Shown: positions 18,063 through 27,620, numbered from the stretch's first letter. The stretch: 64,000 bases of DNA from DASVUS01 sp036388675 (GCA_036388675.1 DASVRI010000041.1:43320-107319); one strand, 5' to 3'. Numbers and translations are program-made. The notes: a model not told the origin generated them from the sequence alone.

Positions 18063-19250
18063 ATGTTTCCACGTCGCATGGTGCTCGATTTTGAAGGCCG
18101 CCGCCTGCAAGGTGTGCGGCCTTTTGCTGTTTTTGAAACCAAAGACGGCGCGTGGACGTGGCACAGCGAACGGGCGCACTTTCCTTTTCACGATGGTCAC
18201 GGCAATCCGCTTAACGAAATTCAAGTGGCCTTAGCTTGGTGTCGTGAAAATGTTAATAACGGCGGCGCAGCGATTGGTTTCTTAGCCTATGACCTGGCGC
18301 GACAAATTGAGCTGCGCGCCTTTCTTCCAACGTCGCCGCGTGATGATCTGCACATTCCCGATGCGCGACTTGTTTTTTACGAAGCACTGCACAGTGCGCC
18401 CATCGAGTACTCGCATAGCGCAACAGCCACACGCCGCGAAGACGATGTTGCGGCGCAGCCGGAATATCTGCAAGCCATCGAGCGCATTCAGGCTTATATC
18501 GCTGCGGGCGATATTTATCAGGCAAATTTTACGCAACGCTTTTACGAGCCGCTGCCCTGCCCGCCCGATCAACTGTATGATAATCTGTGCGGCGCGCACC
18601 CGATGCCATTTTCCGCGTTGCTGCATTGGAACGATCTTTCTATCGTATCCAATTCGCCCGAACGGTTTTTAAAGCTGCATAATAACACGTTGACGGCACA
18701 ACCAATCAAGGGCACGGTGCGGCGCGGCGGAACGGCTGAGGAAGACGAGTACTCGAAAGACGCTTTACGCAATTCCATCAAAGACCGCGCCGAGAACGTG
18801 ATGATCGTTGATCTGCTGCGCAACGATCTGGGACGCGTTTGCCGCTGGGGCAGCGTGCGCGTGCCACAATTGTTTGAAGTGCAATCGTTTCCCACCTTAC
18901 ATCATCTGGTGTCAACCGTGAGCGGCGAATTGCGGCCCGATTGCGACGCCGTGGATGCAATGCGCGCCTGCTTCCCGTGTGGCTCGATTACAGGCGCGCC
19001 GAAGATACGCGCCATGCAAATCATCGACGAACTGGAGGCGACACGACGTGGCGTGGCAATGGGCGCTATCGGCTACTTCGCATTCAATGGCGACATGGAC
19101 TGGAATGTCGCTATTCGCACCATCACTTGCAAAAACAACGTGGCCTATTTCCACGTTGGCGGCGGCATCGTGGCCGACAGCACGGCGCAAGATGAGCACT
19201 CGGAAATGCGGTTGAAGGCGCAGGCGCTGCGGACGGCACTGGCCACCTGA
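18063..19250 (+). CDS. pabB: Aminodeoxychorismate synthase component I
   Basis: This 395-residue chorismate-binding enzyme makes 4-amino-4-deoxychorismate for folate. The PIKGT motif (about residue 213), whose lysine marks PabB among the chorismate enzymes, is present. So are GSITGAPKIRAMQIIDELE (about 305) and the C-terminal VGGGIVADST. Two in-frame ATGs (18063, 18078) could start it; the first is used. No pabA or pabC homologue adjoins it, so it is probably expressed alone. Two GAGTACTC copies lie within it. Confidence 0.9.
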   Translation: MFPRRMVLDFEGRRLQGVRPFAVFETKDGAWTWHSERAHFPFHDGHGNPLNEIQVALAWCRENVNNGGAAIGFLAYDLARQIELRAFLPTSPRDDLHIPDARLVFYEALHSAPIEYSHSATATRREDDVAAQPEYLQAIERIQAYIAAGDIYQANFTQRFYEPLPCPPDQLYDNLCGAHPMPFSALLHWNDLSIVSNSPERFLKLHNNTLTAQPIKGTVRRGGTAEEDEYSKDALRNSIKDRAENVMIVDLLRNDLGRVCRWGSVRVPQLFEVQSFPTLHHLVSTVSGELRPDCDAVDAMRACFPCGSITGAPKIRAMQIIDELEATRRGVAMGAIGYFAFNGDMDWNVAIRTITCKNNVAYFHVGGGIVADSTAQDEHSEMRLKAQALRTALAT

Positions 19251-19277
19251 AATCAGACGACGATAATGGCCGCGTTT

Positions 19278-19889
19278 TTATGAAATCGGTGCGCCGATTT
19301 GCACATCAATGGACAGTAATTTCCACTGCGCATCCTCCCGCACGTAACGGTTGCGAAAGTAAACCGGCAGTGGCTGCACGGGGAAGTATCCCGCGAGAGT
19401 GAGCACTCCACCTTCATCAATGGACGGCCCCGGCTGCAAGACGGCACTCTCATTTTCGATTGCCCGGATGTTGGTTTTGTGGTCGATGAAGCTCCCAAAC
19501 GCCCGGCGCATCTGCTGCGGGGAGAACTGTGCCGCAAACTCGGTTGCCACCGTGGCGTGAAAGGCCGCGAAATCGTCCTTCTGCACCGCGTTATTGAAGA
19601 GGAGCAATGTGTCCCTGGCAAGCTGCCGCATTTGATCTTGCGAGGGAACAGCACCCTGAGAATTGTCACGCGAAGCGAAAGTGCGTTGTCCCGCCAGGCC
19701 CGACGTATCGATTGTGTTGCGGCCCATTCGGGAGCGCGCGAAGAGCAACACAACAACAAGAAGCGTGAGGCCCCCACAACCCAAGCTGAATGTTTTCACA
19801 GGCGAGCGTCTGCGCCGCGTCCGAATGTGTGAATCTGTCGATGCTGAGTTCGTGGAAACCATGGACGGCCTGGAAGGAGGAGTTTGCAT
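19278..19889 (-). CDS. Hypothetical protein with one membrane anchor
   Basis: This is a 203-residue protein I do not recognise. A basic N-terminal segment (RTRRRRSPVKTF) is followed by a single hydrophobic span (about residues 35-51) and a periplasmic-type domain of about 130 residues. The latter contains FAAFHATVATEFAAQFSP and ends with WKLLSIDVQI, which resembles SnoaL/NTF2-like small domains. On the minus strand a TATAAT element lies about 25-30 bases before the ATG. The gene is convergent with pabB. Confidence 0.65.
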   Translation of the reverse strand: MQTPPSRPSMVSTNSASTDSHIRTRRRRSPVKTFSLGCGGLTLLVVVLLFARSRMGRNTIDTSGLAGQRTFASRDNSQGAVPSQDQMRQLARDTLLLFNNAVQKDDFAAFHATVATEFAAQFSPQQMRRAFGSFIDHKTNIRAIENESAVLQPGPSIDEGGVLTLAGYFPVQPLPVYFRNRYVREDAQWKLLSIDVQIGAPIS

Positions 19890-20012
19890 ATCCGAGCACA
19901 GGGTATGACCCCAATATTATACACAGGACGCAAAAACCGTGTGACGTTGCCCGGCAGTGACGAGCGGCACGTTGCGTTTACGCATGGGAGCGGTTTATAA
20001 TGTCGCTCGGAA

Positions 20013-21881
20013 GTGCGACTTTTCTACCTCATCAATAGCTGGGCCGGGCGCAACGATTTCGCAGATGCGACGCTGCGCCTTTTTTACGTCAGTGCTGTCC
20101 CGTTGCTCGCAACGGCGCTGGCGGCGCTGCTCATTTTCCTGCCGAGGCACCCCTGGCGTGTTACGGGACGGTTTTCGCATCGCGAAGTGCCTTCGGGCCG
20201 CATCCTGCTGGCTACAGCCCTGGCAATTGCCGCCTGCGCCTTGCTGATGAGCGCGGTTAATAGCGGCTCGCTACGTTTTTTCAATGCCGAAATTCTGTCC
20301 CCACGTCCTTTTGTCACACACCGCGTGAATGCGCTGGTGATCGAGCCAAACGACAACTCGTTTCCCTCACCCGAAGTAATGATCGCTGCCGTGCTGGCTG
20401 TCGCCATTTGGGCTGTGTATCCGCGCGCCGTGGTGATAGCTCTTGCGGCTTTATTACTATTCGGCTTCACCCGAATTTTCTGCGGTGCCAACTATCCCGT
20501 TGATGTTGTGGCCGGCGCTACGACGGGAGCGGCGCTATGTGCTTTGTCGCTGGCCCTCTGGGGTGTTTCGCTTTCGCTGCCCGCTAAAGAAGGCCGTCTG
20601 GTGTGGCGTGTGCGTCACCAGGCCGGTTTTTCATCGGCCACTGTGCTGCTGGTCGTTGTGGCTTCGCTGCTTTCGCTGGCAAATGCACCGTCTCACGCGG
20701 GCAAGGTGCGTGCGCTTTTCCGCCTGCCATCCGCCTCGGTGGCTTCTGCGACAGCGGCTGAACCACGCGATGCCATGGCCTCCACAACCCTGGCGAGTAC
20801 TCGCAACCAGGAGAATGCTGCGGCGGTTGCTGTACGCGCTTCGTCCATGCACGACATAGCGGCTCATGAAGGTGAAGGCGAAGGCGGCGCCTTTCGCACG
20901 CGCGACATGCCCGTTCCCGGCGTGACCTCACTGGGCGGTTACCTGCCCGAAGCCGAACGCCAGTTGCTGGCCAACTTACGCGCCGAAAAACTGCCTCATC
21001 GCCTGGTCAGCGTCGATGTGGCACAGGTGCGTGCCGGCACTTCGGACTTTCGTTGCGCTGCGGTGCGCTTCGAGGTGCAGCGTTCGGGCGTCGCCGAGCG
21101 TAAACACGTTGCGGCGACGGCGGTGCGTATCGTGCAGCGCGCATTTGCCGCAGACCCGGCTTTGCAAAACATCGACATCAGTGGCGTCGTACTCAATGCA
21201 CCGCAGGCAGCACAGGTCAAAGGTCAGGGGCCGCTTTCTGTGTTCGCAGCAGGAGCCATTCCCGTATTCACCGCTTCGATTGCGCGGCGCGACCTCATCA
21301 TCGCGAAGAAACCCTGGGTGAACCATCCCAGCGCTGACGCAGGGTTGTGGCTGCGCGCGCGCTCGCGGCTGTATATCAACGCGCGCGTGCTGCCCGCTGT
21401 GATGCCTGTCGTGCCAACGCCGACACCAATGCCGACACCTGTGCCCACACCTGTGCCCACACCAATACCGGTGCCAACGCCAACGCCCGTTCCAACGCCG
21501 ACACCAATTCCAACGGCAACGCCAGTTCCAACGCCAGTTCCGGCTCCAGCCACGCCGCAGCCATTGCCAATCGCACGGCCGGTTCCGCAAACTGCAAGAC
21601 CTCGCGTTATGAAACCGCAGATCATGCCGCGTGCCACCATGCCACGCAGAGTTGCGCCACGCAGAGTTGCGCCACGCGGGGTTGTGCCGCAGCAGAGACG
21701 TGCAGCAGTCACCAGGCGCCGGGTGGCTCCGGCGGTTAGACGCTCCCTGCGCCCGGCAGTGCGCAGCCAGCGCAGCACTCGTGGTTATATAGAGCGTCGC
21801 CGCACACGTTATCGCCGTAGCAGCAGACGTAGTTTCAACCGTTCCCGCAGCGGAACACGACGCATCCGGCGCGACAGGTAG
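20013..21881 (+). CDS. PAP2-fold membrane protein with degenerate active site and repetitive tail
   Basis: This 622-residue protein starts at a GTG with TATAAT about 11 bases upstream. Residues 1-190 hold five to six membrane spans of the PAP2 (lipid phosphatase) fold. The three signature motifs are at the right spacing but altered: the Lys of the first (KX6RP) is Asn, PSGH reads PSPE, and SRX5HX3D reads TRIFCGANYPVD, so both catalytic His are replaced. A soluble region (about 200-460) is followed by a Pro-Thr repeat (PTPTPMPTPVPTP, about residues 467-512) and an Arg-rich tail. It is probably a non-catalytic or repurposed relative of undecaprenyl-diphosphate phosphatases. It precedes a polysaccharide deacetylase gene. 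Confidence 0.8.
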   Translation: MRLFYLINSWAGRNDFADATLRLFYVSAVPLLATALAALLIFLPRHPWRVTGRFSHREVPSGRILLATALAIAACALLMSAVNSGSLRFFNAEILSPRPFVTHRVNALVIEPNDNSFPSPEVMIAAVLAVAIWAVYPRAVVIALAALLLFGFTRIFCGANYPVDVVAGATTGAALCALSLALWGVSLSLPAKEGRLVWRVRHQAGFSSATVLLVVVASLLSLANAPSHAGKVRALFRLPSASVASATAAEPRDAMASTTLASTRNQENAAAVAVRASSMHDIAAHEGEGEGGAFRTRDMPVPGVTSLGGYLPEAERQLLANLRAEKLPHRLVSVDVAQVRAGTSDFRCAAVRFEVQRSGVAERKHVAATAVRIVQRAFAADPALQNIDISGVVLNAPQAAQVKGQGPLSVFAAGAIPVFTASIARRDLIIAKKPWVNHPSADAGLWLRARSRLYINARVLPAVMPVVPTPTPMPTPVPTPVPTPIPVPTPTPVPTPTPIPTATPVPTPVPAPATPQPLPIARPVPQTARPRVMKPQIMPRATMPRRVAPRRVAPRGVVPQQRRAAVTRRRVAPAVRRSLRPAVRSQRSTRGYIERRRTRYRRSSRRSFNRSRSGTRRIRRDR

Positions 21882-21906
21882 GACGGCTCTACAGGTCGTC
21901 CGATTA

Positions 21907-22686
21907 ATGGCAGACCGCACGAGTACTCACCCGAACGGAAGACACTCACCCATGTTATTAGAAGGTCATTCAACCAGGATCAAATTCCAGCGCAGTATGC
22001 GCTACGGCTTGTTTGCACTGCTCACTGTTGCAATCTGGGGCGCCTACTTTATGTGGCGTCCGCCTGGCCCTACCCTGGGATTGCGCCACGTCACGCACTG
22101 GGGCGACCAGCCGGTCGTGTCTCTGACTTTCGATGATGGGCCGCACCCGCTTATGACACCCCTGCTACTGGCCGCGCTGAAGCGCACCGATGTCAAAGCA
22201 ACCTTCTTCGTCGTGGGTGACGGGCTGCGACTTTATCCCGAACTGGCATATCGCATGGCGCACGATGGCCACCAACTCGCCAACCATTCGCAATATCACT
22301 ACAATCTGACGCGCATTTCGCCTGCTGAATACGAACACGAGATTGAAAATTGTTTCGGCGCCATTCGTCACGTTTACAAGGTGGCGGGGTTGAAAGACAA
22401 CAATACAAAACTGTTCCGCCCGCCCGGCGGCGGCCTCAACCGAGCGGCAATGGATTACCTTTATCGCAACGATGTGACGCTCGCGTGGTGGAGCAACAAC
22501 GTCGGCGACTGGGCGCGGCCACCGGCGTGGAAAGTGTGGCGTGGTGTGAGCGATAACTTGCGTCCCGGCGACATCATCCTCTTGCACGACGCCGGCGTCG
22601 GCACGCCACAGGCGATTCCCGGCATTGTTAAATCGGCGCGCCGCCACGGCCTGTCGTTCCTGCCGATGCCTGAAGCACAACCCTGA
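21907..22686 (+). CDS. Polysaccharide deacetylase (NodB domain)
   Basis: The 259-residue product has one N-terminal membrane span (about residues 33-49) and a NodB homology domain. Motifs TFDDGPHP (about residue 75), NHSQYH (the HxxxH metal pair), RPPGGG and LLHDAG carry the metal ligands and catalytic residues. It would remove N- or O-acetyl groups from peptidoglycan or another envelope polysaccharide on the outer face of the membrane. Several in-frame starts exist (21907, 21952, 21997). It follows the PAP2-like gene by 25 bases, suggesting a shared transcript. A GAGTACTC lies close to the start. Confidence 0.88.
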   Translation: MADRTSTHPNGRHSPMLLEGHSTRIKFQRSMRYGLFALLTVAIWGAYFMWRPPGPTLGLRHVTHWGDQPVVSLTFDDGPHPLMTPLLLAALKRTDVKATFFVVGDGLRLYPELAYRMAHDGHQLANHSQYHYNLTRISPAEYEHEIENCFGAIRHVYKVAGLKDNNTKLFRPPGGGLNRAAMDYLYRNDVTLAWWSNNVGDWARPPAWKVWRGVSDNLRPGDIILLHDAGVGTPQAIPGIVKSARRHGLSFLPMPEAQP

Positions 22687-22731
22687 CACACATTGCTTAC
22701 GCGGCGAAAATCGCTGCTATACTTGCGCCCC

Positions 22732-23619
22732 GTGGATCTTTCTTCGCTGCTTTTTGGGCACTCCAAAGCGCTGTATTCGACCTGGCTCTTTTACAAACCC
22801 GATCATCTCTTGATCGACTGTGGCGAAGGTGTCGCGACCTCGCTGGGCAATGGCAGTTATGCCATCGAGCGAGTACTCTTGACGCACGGTCACATCGACC
22901 ACATTGCCGGTTTGCCGCCGCTCATCTGGAGTCGCGCCGGCGGCATGGGCGATAACGAGAAACCGCTGGCGATTTACTATCCCCGGAGCGATGGCTACGT
23001 CGCCGACATGCAGGAGTATCTGAACAAAACAAAATCTCGTCTGCCCTTCGAACTGACGTGGGTGCCGCTCGAGGCCGGTGCATCGTTTTCTCTGCCCGCA
23101 ACAGACGGTAGTCGCCATGGGCGGCGCGTGCAAACCTTTGCCACCAGGCACATCCGAGATCGCCTGACGATTGGCTACAAAATCTTGGAAACACGCCGCC
23201 GACTCAAACCCGAGTACTCAACTTTGGCGCAGGAAGAACTGCGACGTTTGGCACAAGCGGGCTACGAACTGAGCGAGAATTACGAAGCGACTCTGTGCGC
23301 CTTCGGCGGCGACGGACTGCCGTTGAATCCGCACGATGTGCAAGGTGCCGAAGTTCTGTTGCACGAAGCGACGATTCTCGATGCCGCCGAACGCAAGCAC
23401 CAGATGCACTCGACACTTGATGAAGCGATGCAAGTCGCGGCGCAAGTGCAGCCAAAAGCTTTTGTGCTCTATCACGTTTCGGGCCGCTACCGGCGCAGCG
23501 ATATTGAAAAAACGGCGCGCGAAAGTATTGCACGTAACGGTGTCGATTTTCCTGTGTGGTGTCTGTTCCGCGACCGCCTGTGGCACATTGCGCCGGATGA
23601 AAACGGCGCGCGCAAATGA
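22732..23619 (+). CDS. RNase Z-like metallo-beta-lactamase-fold hydrolase
   Basis: The 295-residue protein has the zinc motif THGHIDHIAG (about residues 54-63) and the C-terminal HEATILDAAERKHQMHST, typical of RNase Z-type enzymes that trim tRNA 3' ends. The GTG at 22732 is preferred over a TTG at 22693 because TATACT lies about 8 bases before it and no ribosome site is visible, which suggests a leaderless message. The exosite of long RNase Z proteins is not evident. Two GAGTACTC copies are present. Confidence 0.78.
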   Translation: MDLSSLLFGHSKALYSTWLFYKPDHLLIDCGEGVATSLGNGSYAIERVLLTHGHIDHIAGLPPLIWSRAGGMGDNEKPLAIYYPRSDGYVADMQEYLNKTKSRLPFELTWVPLEAGASFSLPATDGSRHGRRVQTFATRHIRDRLTIGYKILETRRRLKPEYSTLAQEELRRLAQAGYELSENYEATLCAFGGDGLPLNPHDVQGAEVLLHEATILDAAERKHQMHSTLDEAMQVAAQVQPKAFVLYHVSGRYRRSDIEKTARESIARNGVDFPVWCLFRDRLWHIAPDENGARK

Positions 23620-23657
23620 TAAAATAGCTCTACCGAGTACTCGTTTTTCTATTTCTT

Positions 23658-24422
23658 ATGGCAGTCATACTCAGAAATAAAGCTGAAATTGCGCTTATGC
23701 GGCGCAGCGGGCAACTGGCGCAACGATTGTTGCTCACGTTGGGCGACATGGCCAAAGCCGGTGTCACACCGCGCGACCTGGATAAGTTCGCCCGTCGCTT
23801 CCTCGAAGAAAATAACGCGCGCAGCCCATTCCTGGGTAAGCGCAGCCACAATGGCGTGCCGTTTCCCGCGACCATAACCGTCTCGGTCAACGAGGCAATC
23901 GTGCACGGCATTCCGACTGATAAGGCCTTCAATAGCGGCGACATTGTTTCGCTGGATGTCGGCACGCTGCTCAACGGCTGGATGGGCGATACTGCCGGAA
24001 CATACCCCGTGGGCGATATTTCACCGCGCGCCGCGCGCCTGCTGCGTGTTACGGAAGAAGCCCTTATGCTGGGCATCAAGGAAGCGCGCATTGGCAACAC
24101 CGTAGGCGACATCGGCTATGCTATCCAAACGCATGTCGAAACGCATGGATATTCCGTTGTAAAAGGATTAGTCGGTCACGGTGTTGGTCGCACACTGTGG
24201 GAAGATCCACAAATCCCCAACTACGGCCAGCGCGGCAAAGGCGTCAAACTGCGCGCGGGCATGACGGTGGCTATTGAGCCGATGGTCAATGAGGGCAGCG
24301 ACGATATCAAGCAAATCGCCGATAAATGGACTTACGTCACCAAAGACGGCAGCCTGTCGGCGCATTTTGAACACACCATCGCCATCCTCTCCGACGGCCC
24401 GGAAATTCTGACCAAAGTGTAA
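23658..24422 (+). CDS. map: Methionine aminopeptidase type I
   Basis: This 254-residue enzyme removes the initiator methionine from new proteins. Metal and catalytic residues are visible in SHNGVPFP (His), SLDVGTLLNGWMGDTAG (two Asp), VGHGVGRTLWEDP (His), AIEPMV (Glu) and FEHTIAI (Glu). The length is that of the short type Ia enzymes. A GAGTACTC at 23635 lies in the short gap upstream. No infA or secY gene adjoins it, unlike the classical ribosomal operon position. Confidence 0.95.
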   Translation: MAVILRNKAEIALMRRSGQLAQRLLLTLGDMAKAGVTPRDLDKFARRFLEENNARSPFLGKRSHNGVPFPATITVSVNEAIVHGIPTDKAFNSGDIVSLDVGTLLNGWMGDTAGTYPVGDISPRAARLLRVTEEALMLGIKEARIGNTVGDIGYAIQTHVETHGYSVVKGLVGHGVGRTLWEDPQIPNYGQRGKGVKLRAGMTVAIEPMVNEGSDDIKQIADKWTYVTKDGSLSAHFEHTIAILSDGPEILTKV

Positions 24423-24597
24423 TCAACTCAAGTTGCTGCCTGATGCGCGCCGTGAAAGAAGAGCCGCCAAAAGACACAAAAAGCACAAAAGAGTACTCGT
24501 TAAGGCCGCTGACACGAAAAGCATCGCCTCTCTTTTACCTTCTGGTGCTTCTTGCGACTTTTCGCGGTTGTAACGTAAGCGTGGCAATCCAGGTTAG
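24423..24597. repeat. Intergenic hairpin of ACAAAA/CTTTT words
   Basis: GCCGCCAAAAGACACAAAAA (about 24463-24483) pairs imperfectly with the CTTGCGACTTTTCGCGG region (about 24551-24567). A GAGTACTC is at 24491-24498 inside the loop. The element at 26755-26820 uses the same words. Confidence 0.55.
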
Positions 24598-25599
24598 CTA
24601 CACACTCCGAGTACTCGTTGCGTTGCAGTGCTGCCGATACTGCGTCGGGTTGCAGCCGGTGTGACGCCTGAATACGCGGTGGAAAAAGCGCGCGTCGCTG
24701 TAACCCACATCGGCAGCGACCTGGCCCACGGTGACGTTGCTTTCCATGAGCGAGGCGCAGGCGCGCGCGATGCGATATTGGTGCAGATATTCATTGATGC
24801 CGCGCCGTGTCTGCTGTTTAAAAACATGCGACAGACGGCTGGGGCTGAGGGCGACATGGGCTGCGACATCGGACACACGCAGCGCGCCGGTGTGGTTTTC
24901 TTCGATGTATTCAATAGCGCGCGCCACAAGTGCTTCTTGGGTTGAAACCCGTGGCGCGGCTTCGCTGCGCACGCGCGACCACTCGTTCTGCTCGTCGTAG
25001 TCGCGCGACAGGAGCACGAGCAAGGCGCAAAACAGATGGCGCAGCAACAATTCGCAACCGGCGGCGGCCTGCGTTTGCTCGCGGCGCATTTCATCGATAA
25101 GCAACTCGACGCGCAACGCCGTTCGTCCCGCCAGGTGCAAACGGCGCGTGAAGCGTGTTTCCCGGCGCAGCATCGGCTCAACGTACAGCAGTTGACGCGC
25201 GCCGCTTAAAGTCCTCTCCGTGCCCCGGGCGCGATGCCTGGGCGCGCGCAGCAAGTCTTCCACCAGCGACGGCATCCACAAAATGTTGACGATGTGCATC
25301 GCCTCGTCTTTAAGCGGAGCGTAGCCGTGCGTCTCCCCCGGACTGATAACATAGAGGTCTCCAGCCTGAATCGGATAACGCTCGCCTTCAATGAAGTGCC
25401 AGCCGCGTCCGCGCCGCACATAAACCATCTCGAAAAACTCGTGCGAGTGCTCTTCGATGGCAGTCTGCTGCACCTCCGCAATGTACAATGGAAAGGCCGA
25501 AGAAAAGTAGCTGCGCGCGCGCAGGTGAGTCGTGGGCGGTTCCGCTGGAGGATGTTCAGGCGAATGCGGTTCAGGTGAATGCTGTTGATGGCGCTTCAT
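24598..25599 (-). CDS. AraC-family transcriptional regulator
   Basis: The 333-residue protein has an N-terminal cupin (HSHEFFEMVYV...GRGWHFIEGE, then AGDLYVISPGETHGY) and two C-terminal helix-turn-helix motifs (RVSDVAAHVALSPSRLSHVF; VGQVAADVGYSDARFFHRVF). It is divergent from the oxidoreductase at 25683, an arrangement that suggests control of the sugar-catabolism cluster. TACATT lies about 6 bases before the ATG at 25599, so the message may be leaderless. A GAGTACTC lies near its 3' end. Confidence 0.9.
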   Translation of the reverse strand: MKRHQQHSPEPHSPEHPPAEPPTTHLRARSYFSSAFPLYIAEVQQTAIEEHSHEFFEMVYVRRGRGWHFIEGERYPIQAGDLYVISPGETHGYAPLKDEAMHIVNILWMPSLVEDLLRAPRHRARGTERTLSGARQLLYVEPMLRRETRFTRRLHLAGRTALRVELLIDEMRREQTQAAAGCELLLRHLFCALLVLLSRDYDEQNEWSRVRSEAAPRVSTQEALVARAIEYIEENHTGALRVSDVAAHVALSPSRLSHVFKQQTRRGINEYLHQYRIARACASLMESNVTVGQVAADVGYSDARFFHRVFRRHTGCNPTQYRQHCNATSTRSV

Positions 25600-25682
25600 G
25601 TCCAAAATGTAGCAGGATTGACCCTACGATTCAACCGTATGTCCCTCTGAACTGTGGTGGTGCGCGGGCTAATATAAGGTCA

Positions 25683-26744
25683 ATGTCCCCAATCCAGACA
25701 CCAATCGGCATCGCTGTGCTGTCGTTCGCGCACGGACACGCCAACGCGTATTGCGAGCAAATCGCAACTTTCAATGACGCCAATGTCGTCGCGGCGTGGG
25801 ACGACAATGAGGAACGAGGCCGTTCTTCCAGTGAGAAATACAGTATCGAGTACTCGAACCGGCTGGAAAGCGTGCTCGCGCGCGATGATGTGCAGGCTGT
25901 CATTGTAACTTGCGAAACCAATCGCCACGTCGAAGTCATTGAGGCGGCGTGCGCGGCGGGCAAACACATCCTGTGCCAGAAACCGATGGCGACGACGGCA
26001 GCCGATTGCGACCGCATCATCCAAGCCGTTGACGACAGCGGCGTGCATTTTCAGATGGCGTTTCAAATGCGCTGCGACCCGCTCAACCAGAAAATCAAAG
26101 AATGGGTCGAAAGCGGCGCTGTGGGTCGTGTCAGTTCGCTGCGCCGCCGTCATTGCATCAACTTTTTGTTCAACTCCGATTTGCCCAACAGCGCTGCCGC
26201 CTGGCACATCAGCCCGGAAAAGAATGTCGGCATGTTCTTCGACGACGCCGTACACGCCGCCGACTTCCTGTATTGGCTGCTGGGCAAGCCCGCCAGCGTG
26301 ATGGCCGAAATCGACAACACGCTCACCAGCATCGCGCCCGATGATACAGGAATTGCGATCTACCGCTGGGGCGCGCAGCACAACGGCGCGATGGGCGTGC
26401 TTTTCAATTCGTCCATTACGCTAGCGGGCGAGAACACAACAGAAATATACGGCGACGAAGGCGTCATCATTCAAAATTACGATGATGGCGTTTCCACGCC
26501 GCACGCACCGGCGGGTATCGCCCCCTTGAAGTTATTCCGCAAGAGCACCGGCGCGTGGGAGCACTTCGAGTACTCGGTTCCGGCTTCGCATTACGAACGA
26601 TTGAAAGCCGTGCCGCGTCCGTGGCTTGACAACCTGAAAAGCGGCGCGGCGCCAGGCGCTTCAGCGCGTGATGGAGAAGTGAGCGTGCAAATGTGCCTTG
26701 CGGCTTACGAAAGTGCACGCGAAGGCCGTCGCGTTACGATTTAA
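25683..26744 (+). CDS. Gfo/Idh/MocA-family oxidoreductase
   Basis: The 353-residue product begins MSPIQTPIGIAVLSF, with an atypical nucleotide-binding start (SFAHGHA rather than GxGxxG). The conserved EKP-like motif appears as CQKPMA (about residues 99-104). The C-terminal dimerisation domain follows. Such enzymes oxidise or reduce sugars and inositols with NAD(P). The ATG at 25683 follows TAATATAAGG closely, hinting at a short leader; longer upstream frames overlap the divergent AraC gene and are rejected. It is the first gene of the catabolic cluster. Confidence 0.85.
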   Translation: MSPIQTPIGIAVLSFAHGHANAYCEQIATFNDANVVAAWDDNEERGRSSSEKYSIEYSNRLESVLARDDVQAVIVTCETNRHVEVIEAACAAGKHILCQKPMATTAADCDRIIQAVDDSGVHFQMAFQMRCDPLNQKIKEWVESGAVGRVSSLRRRHCINFLFNSDLPNSAAAWHISPEKNVGMFFDDAVHAADFLYWLLGKPASVMAEIDNTLTSIAPDDTGIAIYRWGAQHNGAMGVLFNSSITLAGENTTEIYGDEGVIIQNYDDGVSTPHAPAGIAPLKLFRKSTGAWEHFEYSVPASHYERLKAVPRPWLDNLKSGAAPGASARDGEVSVQMCLAAYESAREGRRVTI

Positions 26745-26831
26745 GCGCAGGATTTTAGCCGCGAAAAGTCACAAAAAACAAGAGATTCCTTTTCCCCTTT
26801 TGTGACTTTTCGTAGCCATAAAGGAAACAGA
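26745..26831. repeat. Intergenic hairpin, GCGAAAAGTCACAAAA arms
   Basis: GCCGCGAAAAGTCACAAAA (26758-26776) pairs with TTTTGTGACTTTTCGTAGCC (about 26799-26818) with few mismatches. The ribosome site and ATG of the next gene follow at once. Confidence 0.8.
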
Positions 26832-27620
26832 ATGAAGTTAGGCATGAATACGGTCATCTTCGGTTCGGTCGATGTGGAGACGGCGCTGCAACATGTTACG
26901 TGGGCCGGTTATGAATATGTCGAACTGGCCGCGATTCAAGGCATGGCCGAGCACATTAAAATTGGTGACGACACCGGGCGCATCAAGGATTTGCTGGCGC
27001 AGCACAACCTTACCGTGACCGCGACCGAAGCTGCGACCAACGACCGCGAGCGTTTGCAGGGTATCTTCCAGTTGGCATCCGATATTGGCATTGGCATTGT
27101 CAACATCGGCAGCGGCGGCACAACAGGCGACGAAGATTCCACCAAATCGTCCATAAACCTGATGCGCGAGTTTGCACAGATGGCGGGCGACGCCGGTGTA
27201 AAACTGGCTGTCAAGCCGCATGTCGGCCAGGCGATCTACAACGCCGACACGGGTTTGCGCCTGATGGAAGAAGTGACCGAACCAGCCATTGGCCTCAACT
27301 TCGATCCCAGCCACTTAGCGCGCGCCAACGACAATCCGGCGGAAGTCGCGCCGCGCTGGGGCAGCAAAATCATCACGTCGCATTTTCGTGACTGTCCGGT
27401 GCGCGTGCCCGGCCCGCCCGGAACGCCGGAACAGCAGATTCCCGGGCGCGGCGCGCTCGACTTAGGCGAAATTTTGCAATCGCTCAAGAACACCGGCTAT
27501 GCCGGCCCGGTCAATCTTGAGATTATTGGCGCGCAGGGTTATGAAATCTCGCGCTCGATGGGTGTTGCAGCCGAAGCGCGCGGCTACCTGCGCCGCTGCT
27601 TCCAGGAGATCGGTTCATGA
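26832..27620 (+). CDS. Sugar phosphate isomerase/epimerase (AP-endonuclease-2 fold)
   Basis: This 262-residue TIM-barrel protein begins MKLGMNTVIF after AAGGAA. Metal-site segments are visible as NFDPSHLA and SHFRDC, with a late VNLEIIG glutamate. The family isomerises or dehydrates sugar or cyclitol intermediates, as in inositol catabolism. Its place between Gfo/Idh/MocA genes supports a joint pathway on a cyclitol- or hexose-type substrate. The longer frame from 26802 runs through the hairpin and is rejected. Confidence 0.85.
   Translation: MKLGMNTVIFGSVDVETALQHVTWAGYEYVELAAIQGMAEHIKIGDDTGRIKDLLAQHNLTVTATEAATNDRERLQGIFQLASDIGIGIVNIGSGGTTGDEDSTKSSINLMREFAQMAGDAGVKLAVKPHVGQAIYNADTGLRLMEEVTEPAIGLNFDPSHLARANDNPAEVAPRWGSKIITSHFRDCPVRVPGPPGTPEQQIPGRGALDLGEILQSLKNTGYAGPVNLEIIGAQGYEISRSMGVAAEARGYLRRCFQEIGS

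Noticed and set aside
20976..21920. 314-codon minus-strand frame opposite the PAP2-like tail
   Set aside because: It is a shadow of the Pro-Thr and Arg repeats. The sense strand has the membrane fold and continues from it.
25488..25682. Longer N-terminus for the first Gfo/Idh/MocA gene
   Set aside because: The extension overlaps the divergent AraC gene, lacks family similarity, and a -10-like element stands directly before the ATG at 25683.
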